DNA of 64,000 nt from Scolanthus callimorphus (taxonomy: Eukaryota > Cnidaria > Anthozoa > Actiniaria > Edwardsiidae). The notes under the pieces are model-generated. The model saw only the letters and a program-made list of their open reading frames with translations, was not told the DNA's origin and ran no database searches. Below are positions 36,870 to 49,704 of this stretch, in pieces (the stretch's first letter is position 1; every line of letters begins with the position of its first letter). The stretch covers positions 7,062,953-7,126,952 of the forward strand of contig CM066913.1 in the NCBI GenBank assembly GCA_033964015.1. Reading direction: 5' to 3'. Position numbers and translations under genes: made by a program.

Positions 36870-37487
36870 TTGAACTAAAACGGTATGCTGAAGAAGGTAT
36901 TTTAGAGCAAGGAGTACTTTTAGGAGAAATTTTTGGGCTTCCCGATGGTCATTTCTACCTGAATTTAACCTTCAAGTATCCCAGCTTCCTCAACTCTGCC
37001 TGTGACAATCCCAGATCATTAAGGTGACTCAAGAAAAGTCCAAGCGTACCTTCTGTAAATATAAATTTTGTCATAACTTTTATAATATTTGTGTATTGGA
37101 GGACAGTAGGAGGTGTCATTTAGCAATAGTAACATATTGCAATCTTTATCAGTGTTCATATGCTGCCTGTTGTCGGGATTGAAATATTTTAAACTATTGC
37201 TGAAAGATACCCCCTGCTGTCCTCCAAGTTTGATATCCCTCACAAGAATATTATAACAGTTATGACTGAATTTATATTTACAGAAAATACGCTTGGACTT
37301 TTTGTGAGTCTCCTTAATACACAATCAGAAGAAACATGTGTAGATCATAGGGACTCATTCACAGTTTGACTGTAACACTGATATTTGTTTCAGGGTCTTG
37401 GAAGCTTTCCAGTCCACCTCTACCCAAATAACAGAGATAGTAAGCATCAGAGATTGCCAAGATGTGGTTGCCTATTCCAAGTATCAG
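36865..37487 (+). CDS. Two-exon gene fragment, unrecognised product
   Basis: After an acceptor at 36864 (TTACAG) the sequence reads FFELKRYAEEGILEQGVLLG and then EIFGLPDGHFYLNLTFKYPS, ending ACDNPRSLR at about 37022. Its donor AAG|GTGACT lies in the end of a MITE. A second exon from about 37395 reads VLEAFQSTSTQITEIVSIRD and then CQDVVAYSKY, to a donor CA|GTGAGA near 37487. Phases match. I do not recognise the family and found neither a first nor a last exon, so it may be a remnant or an internal part of a longer gene. Confidence 0.45.
37019..37317. mobile_element. piggyBac-type MITE with TTAA target duplications
   Basis: TTAAGGTGACTCAAGAAAAG at the left and CTTTTTGTGAGTCTCCTTAA at the right are inverse to each other. 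The inverse match continues inward through GTCCAAGCGTA and TACGCTTGGAC and further. TTAA at both ends is the piggyBac target hallmark. The interior is non-coding. Confidence 0.85.
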
Positions 37488-37839
37488 TGAGACTGACTCA
37501 GCTATCACAGCATGTCACTGTCTTTAAGTGCTGTTCTGGAGCAACACCGAAATTTGTCTGTGCATGCATTTGTCAAAGTGAGGACAGGTTTGTGAGTTTA
37601 TGCTAGCATTGAAAACATCTCATTCCTGGCAGATTTTCTTGCTCCAGGCTAATTGATTCTGTGTTTTATTGCATTGGCACATGATTTTCCAAAAGTAAAG
37701 TAACCCAATTTCATGTAGAGTGATTGGTAAACATTTTCAGCTGATGATCTATAGCAAAAATGGTTTGATTGCAATGTGGGTTGCAATGCAAGATGAACCT
37801 GTGAAAGTTTGGTTCTGGTGCAATTCCTAGTTTCTCAAA

Positions 37840-37970
37840 TGTGTGGTTCCAAAAAATATCCATCCCCTCCCCCACCCCTCTGGAATTTCTGAAGAAAAGT
37901 ACAGTAATTGTATGGAAATGATTTCCAATCCCATCCATAGGGGGGTATGGATAATTTCTGGAACCACACA
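37840..37970. mobile_element. MITE, TGTGTGGTTCC ends
   Basis: TGTGTGGTTCCAAAAAATATCC at the left is mirrored by GGATAATTTCTGGAACCACACA at the right, with C-rich and G-rich inner flanks. Confidence 0.75.
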
Positions 37971-39559
37971 ATAATTATGTTCATGTTTCAAATTTTAACA
38001 TGCAACTTCTCCCTGGAACGAAGTACAAAGCACAAGTTCAAATCCGAGTATCAACGTAAAGAACCATGATTGCTTTGGTCAATCAAACCTTTTAAGACAG
38101 ACACATGGATGTTTTCTAAATTTTGGTTGCATTATGGTGGAAAATTTGGTTTGGAGCCTTATTAGTTTAAACATAGCAGTACATGAAATCACCCAAGTTG
38201 CTCACTTGTTTGATCAGAAGCCAAACCATGGTTGTTGTTTGGTGTAGAGTTTGCAGAAATGAAAATTGCAGTTACGTATAAAAGCTAATTCATTCTTCAA
38301 AGAAAAAAAAGTTATAATATTATTTTCGGTGTATGGAAAGATCTACCACTTTCTGCAAATTGCAAATTAACTGTGCTTCTTTTTTGTGCTAATTTGTCTT
38401 GCCAGTGTAGGAGGTAAAAATTAATATGGCTCAACCAATGAAATAGGATGAAAGTAATGCCACCTGGTTCAAAGGCAAATCTGAATTCTGCCACTATTCT
38501 ATATTAGATTGTTTAGCATTTTTGAGATACGAATTGGTAAATAGTTTGTAATGAAAATTTGTTATTATGCTTTACCCTAGCTTGTTATAGCTGTATTGGA
38601 AATTTAAAGGAACTCAAAACAATTGAAAGTCTGGAAATTGGAGTGGCTAAGAATGAAGATTTGCTTTCAAATGCTTGGAAAGATTATGAAAAGCTCTAGA
38701 CTTATTTTAGGCTTAGGTGCACATTAAACTGAAAGAAAAACTGTCTTGTAGCAAACATTAAAGATTTTTGTCAGCTAAATATTTTCAGAAAAAAAAAAGC
38801 CCAAAAAAGGCTAAAAATTAATCCCCCCTCCCTTAATTAACTGGCTTGAGTACACCCCTCTTCATCCTCCTGAATTGCAACTATCTCTTGGTTGATCATT
38901 ATGTAATAGCAAAGTAGTTGGCATGAATTTTGAATTTCCCTTCCATATGACTAAGAAACTGGCTGTTTCACATGTTAGCAGTCTCGAGCCTTTCCATATG
39001 AACATATTAATATTTTCACCTACCAAAATATGGTGTTGAGGCCATTGCAACAACAGCACAGCACATTGGCCAGTTACAAAAAATCTGTACCCCCTTGTTG
39101 AAGACACAAGGTTCAGCCATCCCCAAATTTTAGGTTGTCCCTCCCTGGAAATTATGTTTACCCACCTTGGAATCCATATCTATGGGATGCCCACCTTGAC
39201 ATTTTGCTCCAGGGTACCCACCATAGCACTGAAATTCCAAAGCTTTTTAATAACCCCCCACTGTGGTCCTAAACAGGGGGGAGAGGGTGCAGATTTTTTA
39301 TGGAACTGCCCATTTTTGCCTACAATTGTCATATACAACCTGTCAAACATGGTATGTCTCTGCAAATGATAATGTATTGTCTGAATCCTTAACTTGCCCA
39401 ATGTTCTGATAATGTGGACAGAAATGATTATATGGACGTCATGGCAGTTGAAAGACAAACCAAGTTGTTAAACTTGTAATTAGACAGTTGTAGGCAAAAG
39501 TAGTGCAATTTGGCCTTTACTGATGAAGTTGTGATCATTTGATTATGAGGTTCACTGTA

Positions 39560-40010
39560 GTCTAGCTGATGGTCTGAAGAGCTCCCTGTGGTCTTTCTGG
39601 TGGTCTGAAGGGCTTAGTGTGGTCTGCCTGATGGTGTGAAGGGCTCCCCTCTGAGGTCTGGCTGATGGTCTGAAGGGCTTTGTCTGGACTGGTTTCTGAT
39701 GGTCTGAAGGGCTCCCTCTGAGGTCTGGCTGATGGTCTGAAGGGCTTGCTGTGGTCTTTCTGATAGTCTGAAGGCTTTGTGTGATCTGGACTGGTGCTCT
39801 GAAGGACTAGTGTGGTCTTGCTGATGGACTGAAGTCTCTGTGGTTGGTTGATGGATCTTGCTTCATCTACAGTATGGTCATACCAATGGTTTCACAGGCT
39901 CTGTGGTCTGGCTGATGAACTGAAGTCTCCAAGGTTGGTTGATGGATCTTAGGCTAAAGTATGGTCTTGCACATGGTTTTGTAGGTTCCCTTTGGTGTGG
40001 CTGATGGTTT
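39560..40010. repeat. About 30-bp minisatellite (GATGGTCTGAAGGGCT)
   Basis: About a dozen irregular units built from GGTCTGGCTGATGGTCTGAA and GGGCTCCCTGTGGTCT. No open frame of note. Confidence 0.8.
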
Positions 40011-40336
40011 GTATTTCTGTATCTGTTTTTATCTGGTGACCTTAAAATAAAACAACTATTATATTTAAAACATGAAGGTTCCATTCAATGACTGGCTAAA
40101 TTGTCATTCCAGAAATTATCCATTCCTCCAGAGTGAATTCACCAAAGGATCCCCACCTCCGATAGCCTGCTTGCAGGCGGTACTGGGTGTTTTTATCGCG
40201 GAATACTCTGTTCGATGATCGGGTGCCATCTTGGAATTTTGAGGCGCGCGGTCCTGGGGGTGAGCGCAAAAATTGGGCAAAGGGAGGGGGGAGGAGAGAA
40301 AAACCTTTCCTCCCCCCTCCCCTTCGCCCAATTTTT

Positions 40337-40724
40337 GAATTAGGTGGGATCGAACAAGACACGCACAAAGCTACCATGGAATTTATACCCCTTTTCATTC
40401 ATATTTAAAAATCCTAGAATCATAAACTATAAGTTTATGATTCTAGGATAGTGCTTGTATTGGCCTTGAATATCATGAGTTATTTGGGAGTTACCATCAG
40501 CACCCCCACCTTGCCATACAATCTTACTAATGAGCCCCCCCCCCCCCCCCACTTTGCAAACTGTTCCACCGTCCCTGTTTTGTGAGAAAGTGCACAATTG
40601 TTTCCCAAAAAGAATCACATGACCTGAATTAGGTGGGATCGAACAAGACACGCACAAAGCTACCATGGAATTTATACCCCTTTTCATTCATATTTAAAAA
40701 TCCTAGAATCATAAACTATAAGTA
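40337..40724. repeat. Pair of about 99-bp direct repeats
   Basis: The sequence starting GAATTAGGTGGGATCGAACA and ending CCTAGAATCATAAACTATAA occurs at about 40337-40435 and again at 40626-40724 with almost no change. The first copy is followed by an inverse of its own end (TTTATGATTCTAGGAT). Likely two copies, or a nested insertion, of one element. Confidence 0.85.
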
Positions 40725-40729
40725 TATAC

Positions 40730-43140
40730 CTTCCCTTGTCGTGCATGGGCAGTTTCCAGTGGCTAACCCCCCAACACCTTTCTTCTCCCTTCTGGTTCAA
40801 CCGCTGCTCTTGCTATAATAAAACACAAACAATAATATATTGAAAAGGGTACCTCTTTATCCAGTATCGGGAAACTGGCAACATGCCGGGGCAACATGCC
40901 CCTAAACAATAAAACTCTTGACTCGAGCTAACGACAGACACAGGTTTTTGTAGTAGATTGTTTTGCCTCGTAGAAAAAATTCATACAAACCTAGTCCATC
41001 TGAATTTTGCACGCTTGACTGTAGAGTACATCAATATCATAAAGAGAGATATTACAATACTAGCAATCTCCTTTCGCTACAGTACTTGTGTATAGCTCAT
41101 ACTTAAATAAATTTAGCTCATGGTAGCTTACACGAATCCGCTTACACTAATGTCTGAGCTGCAGGACTTTAAGGTCTGCGTTCAAAACCACCACTGCATA
41201 TTGTCAGTGCTTAGACTAAATAGTGTTGGAAACGATCCCACAGAACTTACCTTAACCACTGCCCAATCATTTGTGGACAAAAATAGCATTTTAAGCTGTA
41301 ATACGGGCATCAATTCGCCTTATTTCTTGTCTCAGAGAATTGAGCACATGGCGCGGCGCCATGAAGGAACGGTACATGATTTGCATTTTAAATTTCGCGC
41401 TATTAGTTTCCAGGCTCGCGCGAATACATGGGGTATAAAATATAGTCACTTTTGGAGATAAATCAAATTAAAATGTAATATCTCCTTGTTGTTATCATTC
41501 TAGCTAATTATTCTAGCCAGGTTATTAAATAAAAAGTTTATTCTGAGAAATAGCGAGTGCTTTGGACTTTTCAAAGCCTGCACTGGGAATAGACCAGGTC
41601 AAAAGCTCTTGACCAGGTTTAATACTGTTCCATTGTGACACTTCCCGAGCTTTAAAGAGTACCAAAGATTACTGACACTCTGGGCATCCTTATATGATCT
41701 TTCAGGGATTAATGTTCGTATGTCACAAATTAGACGAGATGACGTGTGTGCGCATGCGCAAATGGACATTCTCGTGTCATTTTAAACTGGATTATGAGTA
41801 AAAAAAAAAACATGCTAAACGGCGGCAACTGTGAAAAATAGTTCTGCATTATCGATCGTGAAATAAGCTACTATAAAAAGAAATCCAACAACGTGTCCCA
41901 CATGGATCTCTAGCACATTCTTCAGGCCTATAAATATGTTGGTGATGCATAATTGATAAGTTGATTGTTCACTAACGGTACAAGGGGCGTCCTTATATGG
42001 TCTGGTGGCCGGGCGTACTCTCACCCATAGGTATCTAGCTACTGAGCAATTCAACCAGGATAGCGACTGTCAGGGCCGAAATCTCTGGCGTGGGCGTAAG
42101 AACCGTACGGTCGCCATACGACGCTTCAGCTCTTTGTCTGGAAGTATGGTCCTATTTTTTTTTTCTTTTTCATCAAGTCAAGTAAATGCTGAATTTGCAT
42201 TGTTGTGGCGGATAGGTACATGATTTATTACTTGCACGACCCACAAAAGCAGTTAAAAATTATTTCCATCATTTTATGACAAATAACAAAAGATACCACC
42301 GAGGTAACCAATAAAATGCTATCCACTCAGCTCCAAAATCCCGCATTGAACATAAAACACAAACAAACAAGACAGTACAGCAGATTGGTGCAGAATTTAG
42401 GTCGAATTGTGCAAATTAATGTTACAAGCACGAAATTTGGCACAATGACAGAGCTTCATACCCTAAGTAGTCTTGATGCAAAAACCACGCCCAAACGTGC
42501 GTACTTTACGTTTTACAGGGAATTAATTATCTTATATAAAAACTTTAACCCGACTAAACGTCATCTAAATTCTTCCAAACTTCACATAATGTTGAGATTG
42601 CATGCCCTTCAACTTTAGGCAGACAAACCACGCCCAATTACGGTACTTACAGGTATTACAGTGACGAATGTAACTGTTTACAAAAATCAATTAGACATTA
42701 TAGTTATTATTGAAATCGTTTTTGCAACCTATTACAGACAACTTAACTAGCACCTTCACAGCTAACCACGCCCAAAATGGCTGCTCTTGGCACGTTCAAA
42801 ACGTCTTTTTGGCTTTGAGCTAAGAAAGAGATTTCAATTAAACTTTTTTTGCTTCAATTCTACCACTACTTCTCGCAAGTACACTTTTCTATAGGAAAAT
42901 AATGTTCTTTAATATAACTTCTCGTAAAAGCGTTGTTTTCTGCTTTGTAGCAATTCAATGTCCTTTTGGTCAGTTGTTGCTTTTGAAGCATTTTTTGTCT
43001 GCTATCAGGCGAAGGGAGGCGAGGGGTTAACTGAGATGTACAAGCCACTAAACTCCGTTTCTCGAAAAATCATTTCACATAGTTACTTGCTTCAGTTTTG
43101 AAAGCAAACGTTCCGTGTAACGAGTGCTTCAATATCTAGT
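40730..43140. other. No gene seen
   Basis: Unclassified non-coding sequence. The phrase ACCACGCCCA recurs near 42483, 42629 and 42767, hinting at a decayed repeat. Open frames such as 41120-41461 show no recognisable protein character. Confidence 0.5.
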
Positions 43141-43345
43141 TTCACCATCCCTATCCGACTTTGGTGACCTGCAGCACCTGTACCTGTACCTGCAGCAAGT
43201 CGGAGCTCACAGGATGCCTGGAGATGGTTGCCCCTACTGTTCAGAGTGAGCCCCCTGAAGTCGATGCAGTCGTGATTGACGGAACCGCCGTGGTTAATAT
43301 GCTTAAAGAAGAGAACTGTAAGACCTTAAAAGGGATAGCACTAAG
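43141..43345 (+). pseudogene. Fragment of a repetitive protein family
   Basis: One frame reads VAPTVQSEPPEVDAVVIDGT and then AVVNMLKEENCKTLK. The pattern VDAVVIDGTAVVNML recalls a protein fragment often found in multi-copy, possibly transposon-derived genes of cnidarians and other animals; that is a recollection of family style, not a search result. Neither a start nor a continuation is visible. Confidence 0.4.
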
Positions 43346-43691
43346 CATATCATTTGTTTATTCTTTATAGATCGTTTTCATATGACGTCATACAGTTCCT
43401 AACTTTGAAACTATGATCGCTACCACTTTGTGCTTTTTATGTCACTTCTAGCTACCTCTAGCGAGTTTCCATGCCAGGTTTTAGGAACATCTGTTATTTT
43501 GCCTCGAAGATACGAATAAAACAATTTTTGTCACGCAATACTAGTCACGATTTTTGGGAGGCCATTATGTTTTCAAATTCATCGGTATGACAATCTAAAC
43601 TATTCCAGACTGTTATATAAGTGAATATCTATGTATTAAGCTGAATTTGGGTGAATATTTGTCGTTTTTGTACACTTTTGCGACATTCGAT

Positions 43692-43740
43692 CATTTGGCG
43701 GCCATCTTGGTGCACCATTTAGGTGCACCAAGATGGCGGC
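43692..43740. repeat. Palindrome with two inverted AAGATGGCGGC-like sites
   Basis: GGCGGCCATCTTGGTGCACC is followed after five bases by GGTGCACCAAGATGGCGGCG. AAGATGGCGGC is the core recognised by YY1-type zinc-finger factors. No adjacent gene start is apparent. Confidence 0.7.
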
Positions 43741-43749
43741 GCCATTCAT

Positions 43750-45790
43750 TTCACTGTAAATAATTTGGTATTTAAATGTGTATATCTCGGACACCAAATA
43801 TTCTATGCGGATAAAACTTGGCAGAATTACATAGTTTTTAGTCCTCTTTCAGGTTCATTTAATGAAATATGTTTTAATCTAGCGAGCAAAAAGCTGATTT
43901 AACGCTGAAAACGATCTATAAGCGCCATTACTAACAAACAACATGAAGAAGATAGAGGAATAAGAATGACTTTCATAGTGTATAGTAGACTAGTGCGTAT
44001 TTCTAGTATCTATTTCCACTCTGTTCCTCCTTTTTATTAGGACCAGTAGGCATAGACACTGTCTATAATAGTGCTTGTTTCACAGCCGGATGAAACCCGC
44101 TCTAATGGCTTAGTTCGCGTGATGGACCGCGCGACAGACTGCTTATTACATTGCTCCTAGCAATAAACGGTATGCAAATAAAAGCTTGATGTATAAATAG
44201 AATAGAAACGTCTGGGTGGCACACGTGGCGTCCCGGCCTCCTACAGCTTTGATCACGCTATGCTCGGTCACGCTATGGTTCGTCACGCTACCGAAACAAA
44301 TGGTTCAAATATTAACGGGAAACTCTACCCTTTCTTACTAAAGTGTTTGCAAACTGGCACACCCTCGCTCGGTACTACATTTTCCCAACTACACAAAGGA
44401 CAGAGGCGTTGGTCACGCAGCAGACCAGTCCATGTCAACTAATAATAGTAATCGTTGCTGAAGGGACTTCTTCTTGCGAAGATCTGGAAATTATTGCTTG
44501 TGTTTGCGTATGTCTAATATATGACGAGAAGTTGTAAATAAAAGGATGATTCATAGTCCCATTTGGGTCGGCCAGTGTCGGCCATGGTTAAAAGCACGGC
44601 GATTTTCAAAGTCCTTTCTTCGATGCGCATTGCCGATTTCAAGCCGTGAGTGCTCCTGGAGCGAACCCCTTATAGTATAACCATTATGGCGAAACGATAT
44701 CCACATAAAGAGGAAGGAAGAGCATATTAAACTATACAAAATACTAAAGTTTGGCGTTGATTGTGTAAATTCCGATAGAGATACAGCCATTCCAATATGC
44801 CGGAATTTTATAAGCTTTTACAGAGGTTTTCCGGACGCCGCATCCCGGATTTCACACAAATCTTGTAAAATTTTGGACCCGTTTCTCGATCACTATTTGC
44901 CTGTTTAATACCAACTGTGGGATTTTGTAGAGTTGAGGATGCCCTTTCTCCCCGAGTTGGTTTTGAACGGATAATCGATATATTCGCGCCAGGCACTCAC
45001 GTCTTGAAATCCGGCAATGCAGGGGTCTTTAGGAGATAAATTCTTGTCCTCTTTATTTTTTATGGGATAACCGTCCGTGTTATTGAGAGTGAAGTGCTTT
45101 ACAACTTTTACGGGTAGTTCTTATCGTCGACTAGACATAGACTTTCCCAAAGTCCGCTGTTCCTCTTTTTTTTTTTTTTAATTGCCTTATTTTGTACAAC
45201 GGACTTTTCTCGCTCGCTTCCCGCCAGTTTTTTACCGACCTAAATTTAGGTCGGGGGTGTGTTGGTGGTGTGTCTGATAAACATCCAATCCGAGTGAGAG
45301 AAAGTTTGACGTCACATTTTACGCCATCGTCGTTCATTCGCGCGATTTGAAACGGAAAATATTTTTCGCACAAACAAACATCCTCTGTTGGGCGAAAACA
45401 TCTTTTACTTAGGTATCAAACGCTGCGCTTCAAAGTCTTTCCACTTGTAGATCTATTCTGATCAATTTTCGTAAGCATTTCTTAAGATAAATTTTCCAAA
45501 ACTAGCGTTATAACACTACGAAATCATGCAACAAAAGTCTTGATTCTTAGGCAAATGTTCAGTTGTTGACAAAATTCACGGCGCGCACTGCTGACGAAGA
45601 TCACGCCACTTTGAGCGCGCGCTGTTTTGCATTCGTTTTTCGCGGCAAAAATATGCAAATTAAAATCGAAAGCGTGCGAGCGAAACAAGTCGTACTCTCC
45701 CGCGGTCCACCGGGCCCTGTTCTTTTTTTTCACTTTGTTCTAAGGAAAAACATAGAGTACGACTTGGGGCAAGTCTAACTAGACACAGAC
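43750..45790. other. No gene seen
   Basis: Non-coding or unclassified sequence with short open frames on both strands that lack splice or domain support. Confidence 0.5.
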
Positions 45791-45792
45791 GT

Positions 45793-45918
45793 GTTACCAC
45801 CATATGCTGCATTGCTTCGCGACCTCAAAACTCACTGTTGCGATTGGCGATTCTCAGCGTTTTGGTTTTAATTGTACAGTGAATTTTGAGGTCGCATAGC
45901 AATGCATACAGTGGTAAC
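45793..45918. mobile_element. MITE upstream of the membrane-protein gene
   Basis: GTTACCACCATATGCTGCATT and CGACCTCAAAACTCACTGT on the left are mirrored imperfectly by ACAGTGAATTTTGAGGTCG and AATGCATACAGTGGTAAC on the right. Confidence 0.75.
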
Positions 45919-46198
45919 CCAACGGTGGTATGCCAGAGAAAGAGAAACATATCACTGCATGGTAAAGACTGATAGAAAGAAACAAAATTTCAGGACAGAA
46001 AAAAGACCTGTTCGCCACTCCGTCATTGCGTGACTTTGACAATCCATGACCATTCCAGATTTTAGGGTCACACCCGAAAAGTAAACTTTTAAGCAGACGG
46101 CACATAGACAATTACATTATTCAAGTGGACTGTCTTTGGGGTCAGGCTCGAATTTTGAAGGTTTTTCTGCTTGTCTTGTCTTGATTTCGAACATCAAA

Positions 46199-48677
46199 AT
46201 GCAAGACATGCAAGACGGATCTTCTCCGCTGGAGAATATGAAACCCGGCGATATTCCCTGGCATGGAATACAGTTCAAACGATTCTGTGGTCATGTACTT
46301 ATTGCAGCTCTAGTTCTTTATGGCTATATAGACTTCTTCCAGGGCGTTTTGTCTACCATTGATTCTCCTCAAGTATCTGAGCCAGTAAGACGAGTACCAT
46401 CATGCCCTATTTGTACTGTTCAATATCCCAGCTCTGCATCCGAGACGTTCTCCACACTAACAGACCCTACAACAGAAGCCCACCGCATGATTTTTATTCA
46501 CATCGCGAAGAATGATAATCTAACTACAAACATTCGCAATAGTCGAACGGCGACGCGAAAGATATCAACAATCTTGTTTGGGCTGAAAATTCTTATGAAC
46601 CTCTGTTATCGATGGATGTTGGCTTCAATGTGTATTCGATGACTACATTGTCGAAAAGAGTTCACCACATGGAAACGAAAGTAAGGGTAAAATCGCCCAA
46701 AGACTGCTTTCGAAAGTTACCCACCAAGCTGTGTGCTGTGTCTAATCTTGCACGAGGTTTCCTCGCAAATGTGACAGACCAGAAGGGTGTTCTCTGTTAT
46801 GTCGTGAGAAGGAATTTCCGCTTGAGATGCTGCCAGTGGGACGGAGCAAGGAATGATGTGAAGTGCCAACTGAAGGTTGTGCAACCTTTCCCTATGAAAG
46901 CAGTTCTTCTCCTGCTAGCAATAGCGGCAGGATTTGCAGTCGTATTCATCCCTGCTATTTTCCATGTTCTGCCCCCCAAAATTCCCTACACCGAATGACT
47001 TCAAATTCCCATTTGAATCCCTTTTCGCAGGAATCGTGATAAATGGTTTACAGTTTCTCTATTTCGCCGGACAATCTTCCTACTGGGCAAATGTTTTGCG
47101 CAAACTGTTTATTTCTCTTATTGTATTTCCTTTTTTCGCTTACATTAACATAGCCGTTGCATACATTATTTACAGATATGAAATCCGAAAGATGTTTAGC
47201 ATGGAACTGACTGCTCAAATCTTCGAGAGGAAGTTTACAAATCCATTATTTCCATTCGGCAATGAGCACATTTTTAGCTCCTATTTTCAAAGCATAGGCT
47301 ATCTAGTTATGGCTCTAATATTCAGTTCTGTGCCGCAATTTAGTGTCCCTCCAATTTCGGAGATGGAATCGAAAAGGTCATCAAAGCAGCGCAGAATGCT
47401 TTACGCAACTTCATTCTATTTCAAAAAGGCAGTTTGGAGAACCTTTCGTCACATTTCTGTTGTAGAGGGCTCATCTAAATTCATGATACCACTTTGGGCA
47501 ATATTATTCCTGATTTCAGTAATATTATTACCTTTGGTTTGTATAGTTTCTTTGTTTAGTTATATATATTTGTCTCACCACTTGGCAAGACTGCAGACAT
47601 ATATATTCTGGATTATTTAGAGTTTGACTTGTGGTGCAACGGCGGCAAATTCAAAAGCGATCTTGAACCAAGGCATAAAAAAGTCTCGTTAATTAAGAGA
47701 GTCTTTTCTAATTGTAGTCCAAAGTGTTGTGGAATTTTCTGGGGATTTGTAGTCATATTTGGCTTCGTGGCACTCGGATTTCTCGAATTCTCGTTCATTA
47801 TTTGCTCATCTCTAGTTCTCCTTACAAAATTTATTTCCTACACCGTGATGGGCTTGGCAGCAGATCTGGCATTCTTTGCTCCATACATACTTTTAGCAGC
47901 CATATTTATTTTCTATGCGTGGACTTTCTGTACCTCTGTGACCAGTGAGTACCACAAGCTTCTAAAACTAACAATCCAGGCATGTGAAGAGAAACAAAAC
48001 GACAACCCCCAGTTCGAGAAGGGCCAACTATACAGAGAGGAGGAAGACATGAGTGCTAGTATCCCATCTGTTGTGTTCTACGAAGTCTGTGACGTCATAC
48101 TTCCAAGAAAACGTACTTACCTATGTATGGTTCTGAAAGTTCTGATGATAACAGTGTTTATGGCAATTGCCTTCGCATCGATCATGATATTTGGAGAACA
48201 AGCTGGTTTGAGTCAGGTGGTGAGATTGTTTGCAACATTGCTTGCTGGCGTGTTGCCTAAGTTGGCAAGTATTCTAGGAAAAAGTGCCTCCGCTAAGGAT
48301 CTCCAGGAAATGACATTGCCAAAGAGAATAAAAAAGTCATTGATGGTTCTGACTTTCTGGAGTACTTATGTGAGAAACCCAGCCAGGAAACCGAGGCCGA
48401 CATTGAATATCCAGATTTGATGAATGAACCTCGGTATACTGAAGTACAGGTTAGCGCTGGCGATGATGAACCCAGTAATGAAAGAGAAACAGAGGGGGAA
48501 AAGGAATACTCTGTTATGTCGGATGATAATAATGCAGGACGAAGCAATGTTGCTTGCATTCCTGCTGATGTCCACGCTACGCCAAGCCACGATGACCATC
48601 AGATGCCATTGGGTGACGTAGAACTTAAAACATTGCTCCCCTCTGGGGAAGAGGCCCGAACGGATCACTCAGTTTAA
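46199..48677 (+). CDS. Intronless multi-pass membrane protein, unrecognised family (frame breaks)
   Basis: The ATG at 46199 opens MQDMQDGSSPLENMKPGDIP. Consecutive frames then carry a continuous-looking protein of about 825 residues. Hydrophobic stretches include HVLIAALVLYGYIDFFQG, KAVLLLLAIAAGFAVVFIPA, KLFISLIVFPFFAYINIAVA, IPLWAILFLISVILLPLVCI, FWGFVVIFGFVALGFLEFSF and VLKVLMITVFMAIAFASIMI, about nine membrane segments in all. An extracellular-looking Cys-containing loop lies after the first. The hydrophilic acidic tail ends at TAA 48675-48677. Frame changes fall near 46510-46560, in C6A4 at 46972-46981, near 47585-47620 and in A6 at 48330-48335. It resembles lineage-specific multi-copy membrane proteins; I cannot name it. 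A retrocopied pseudogene is the alternative. Confidence 0.65.
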
Positions 48678-48810
48678 CGTGACGTGGACGATGAATAGTT
48701 CGACGTTCACCCTCTTTGAGGCACTAGGTTGAGAGATCAGACATTGGACTGTGGCTAAACGTTGATTGGTCTAGATTGAATTAGATTTCCCCATCGTCTC
48801 AAAATACTAT

Positions 48811-48889
48811 AGAGGCTAGATTCCGCTAAGAAAATAGCACGAATCGTATGACTCGTCCTTAATTTCAACAACAAAGAGATATCATTCTA
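48811..48889. mobile_element. MITE family A, internally deleted remnant
   Basis: AGAGGCTAGATTCCGCTAAG and AAAATAGCACGA jump directly to TCGTCCTTAATTTC and GAGATATCATTCTATAT. The palindromic core seen in the other two copies is lost. Confidence 0.7.
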
Positions 48890-49704
48890 TATGAAGTCTT
48901 ATGAAAATTTGATGGATCTTGAGGCCTAAACGTTGGGAAAGACGAATCCTTGTACATATATTTTGCCAGATTTGTGCTGAAAAATAGGTGAACATTAATG
49001 AAACTATAATCAATTTGTTGCTAGGCTGTCCTTTTTCGCGGCACAAAACTTGAGCGCCATGCTGGACAGGTTAAAAACTCCGCGCTAGGCGGGTGATACT
49101 TTATCTACAGGATAACCAAATCATAAACGCGTTGTATTTTATTCTTCAGACTACCAAGGCGTAGACTTAACGGAGGGATCTTAACGAACATGACAAATAA
49201 CAAAAAAAAATAGAGTATGGCGTCTGTACACTAAATTTCACTAAACTACAATTGTAGACTTGCTAGGACGCATTTGACTAGCCGAGTGATCTTGTTGTTT
49301 ATGTAAATAAAGCGATATGTTGTGAAATAAAATACCATAGATTTGCAAAAATAGCGCACGCCTTTACCTCCCTCGTATAGGTCACATGTATGTTAATTCG
49401 CTACACATCGTTAATTATTGTACTCAAAGGGAGCCTGCCACGCAACTACGCAGCTGTTCTGCGCATCCCAAGTCAGGGAAGTATCGTCCCGTAACGATGG
49501 CCGACGAAGCCTAAAATCTCGAAAACAAATCGTTTATAATCTGACTATTTCTCGATCCATTAGACTATTCTTTTTAACTTTACATATTCTTAAATAGTTA
49601 TCTGATAGGATGGTCTAATTAGTTTTGCTGTTGAATCTGTCAGTGATTGCTCATGCGCGTATCGTGACAGACTCCCGCCCCAAATACGTTATCATTATCC
49701 TGCT

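Noticed and set aside
36865..37487. Assigning the two-exon fragment to a second ZNFX1-like gene
   Set aside because: The sequence has no helicase motif and no stretch I could align with ZNFX1; left as unrecognised.
41120..41461. 113-codon open frame on the + strand
   Set aside because: No domain, no splice support and no conserved pattern; possibly a chance frame in non-coding DNA.
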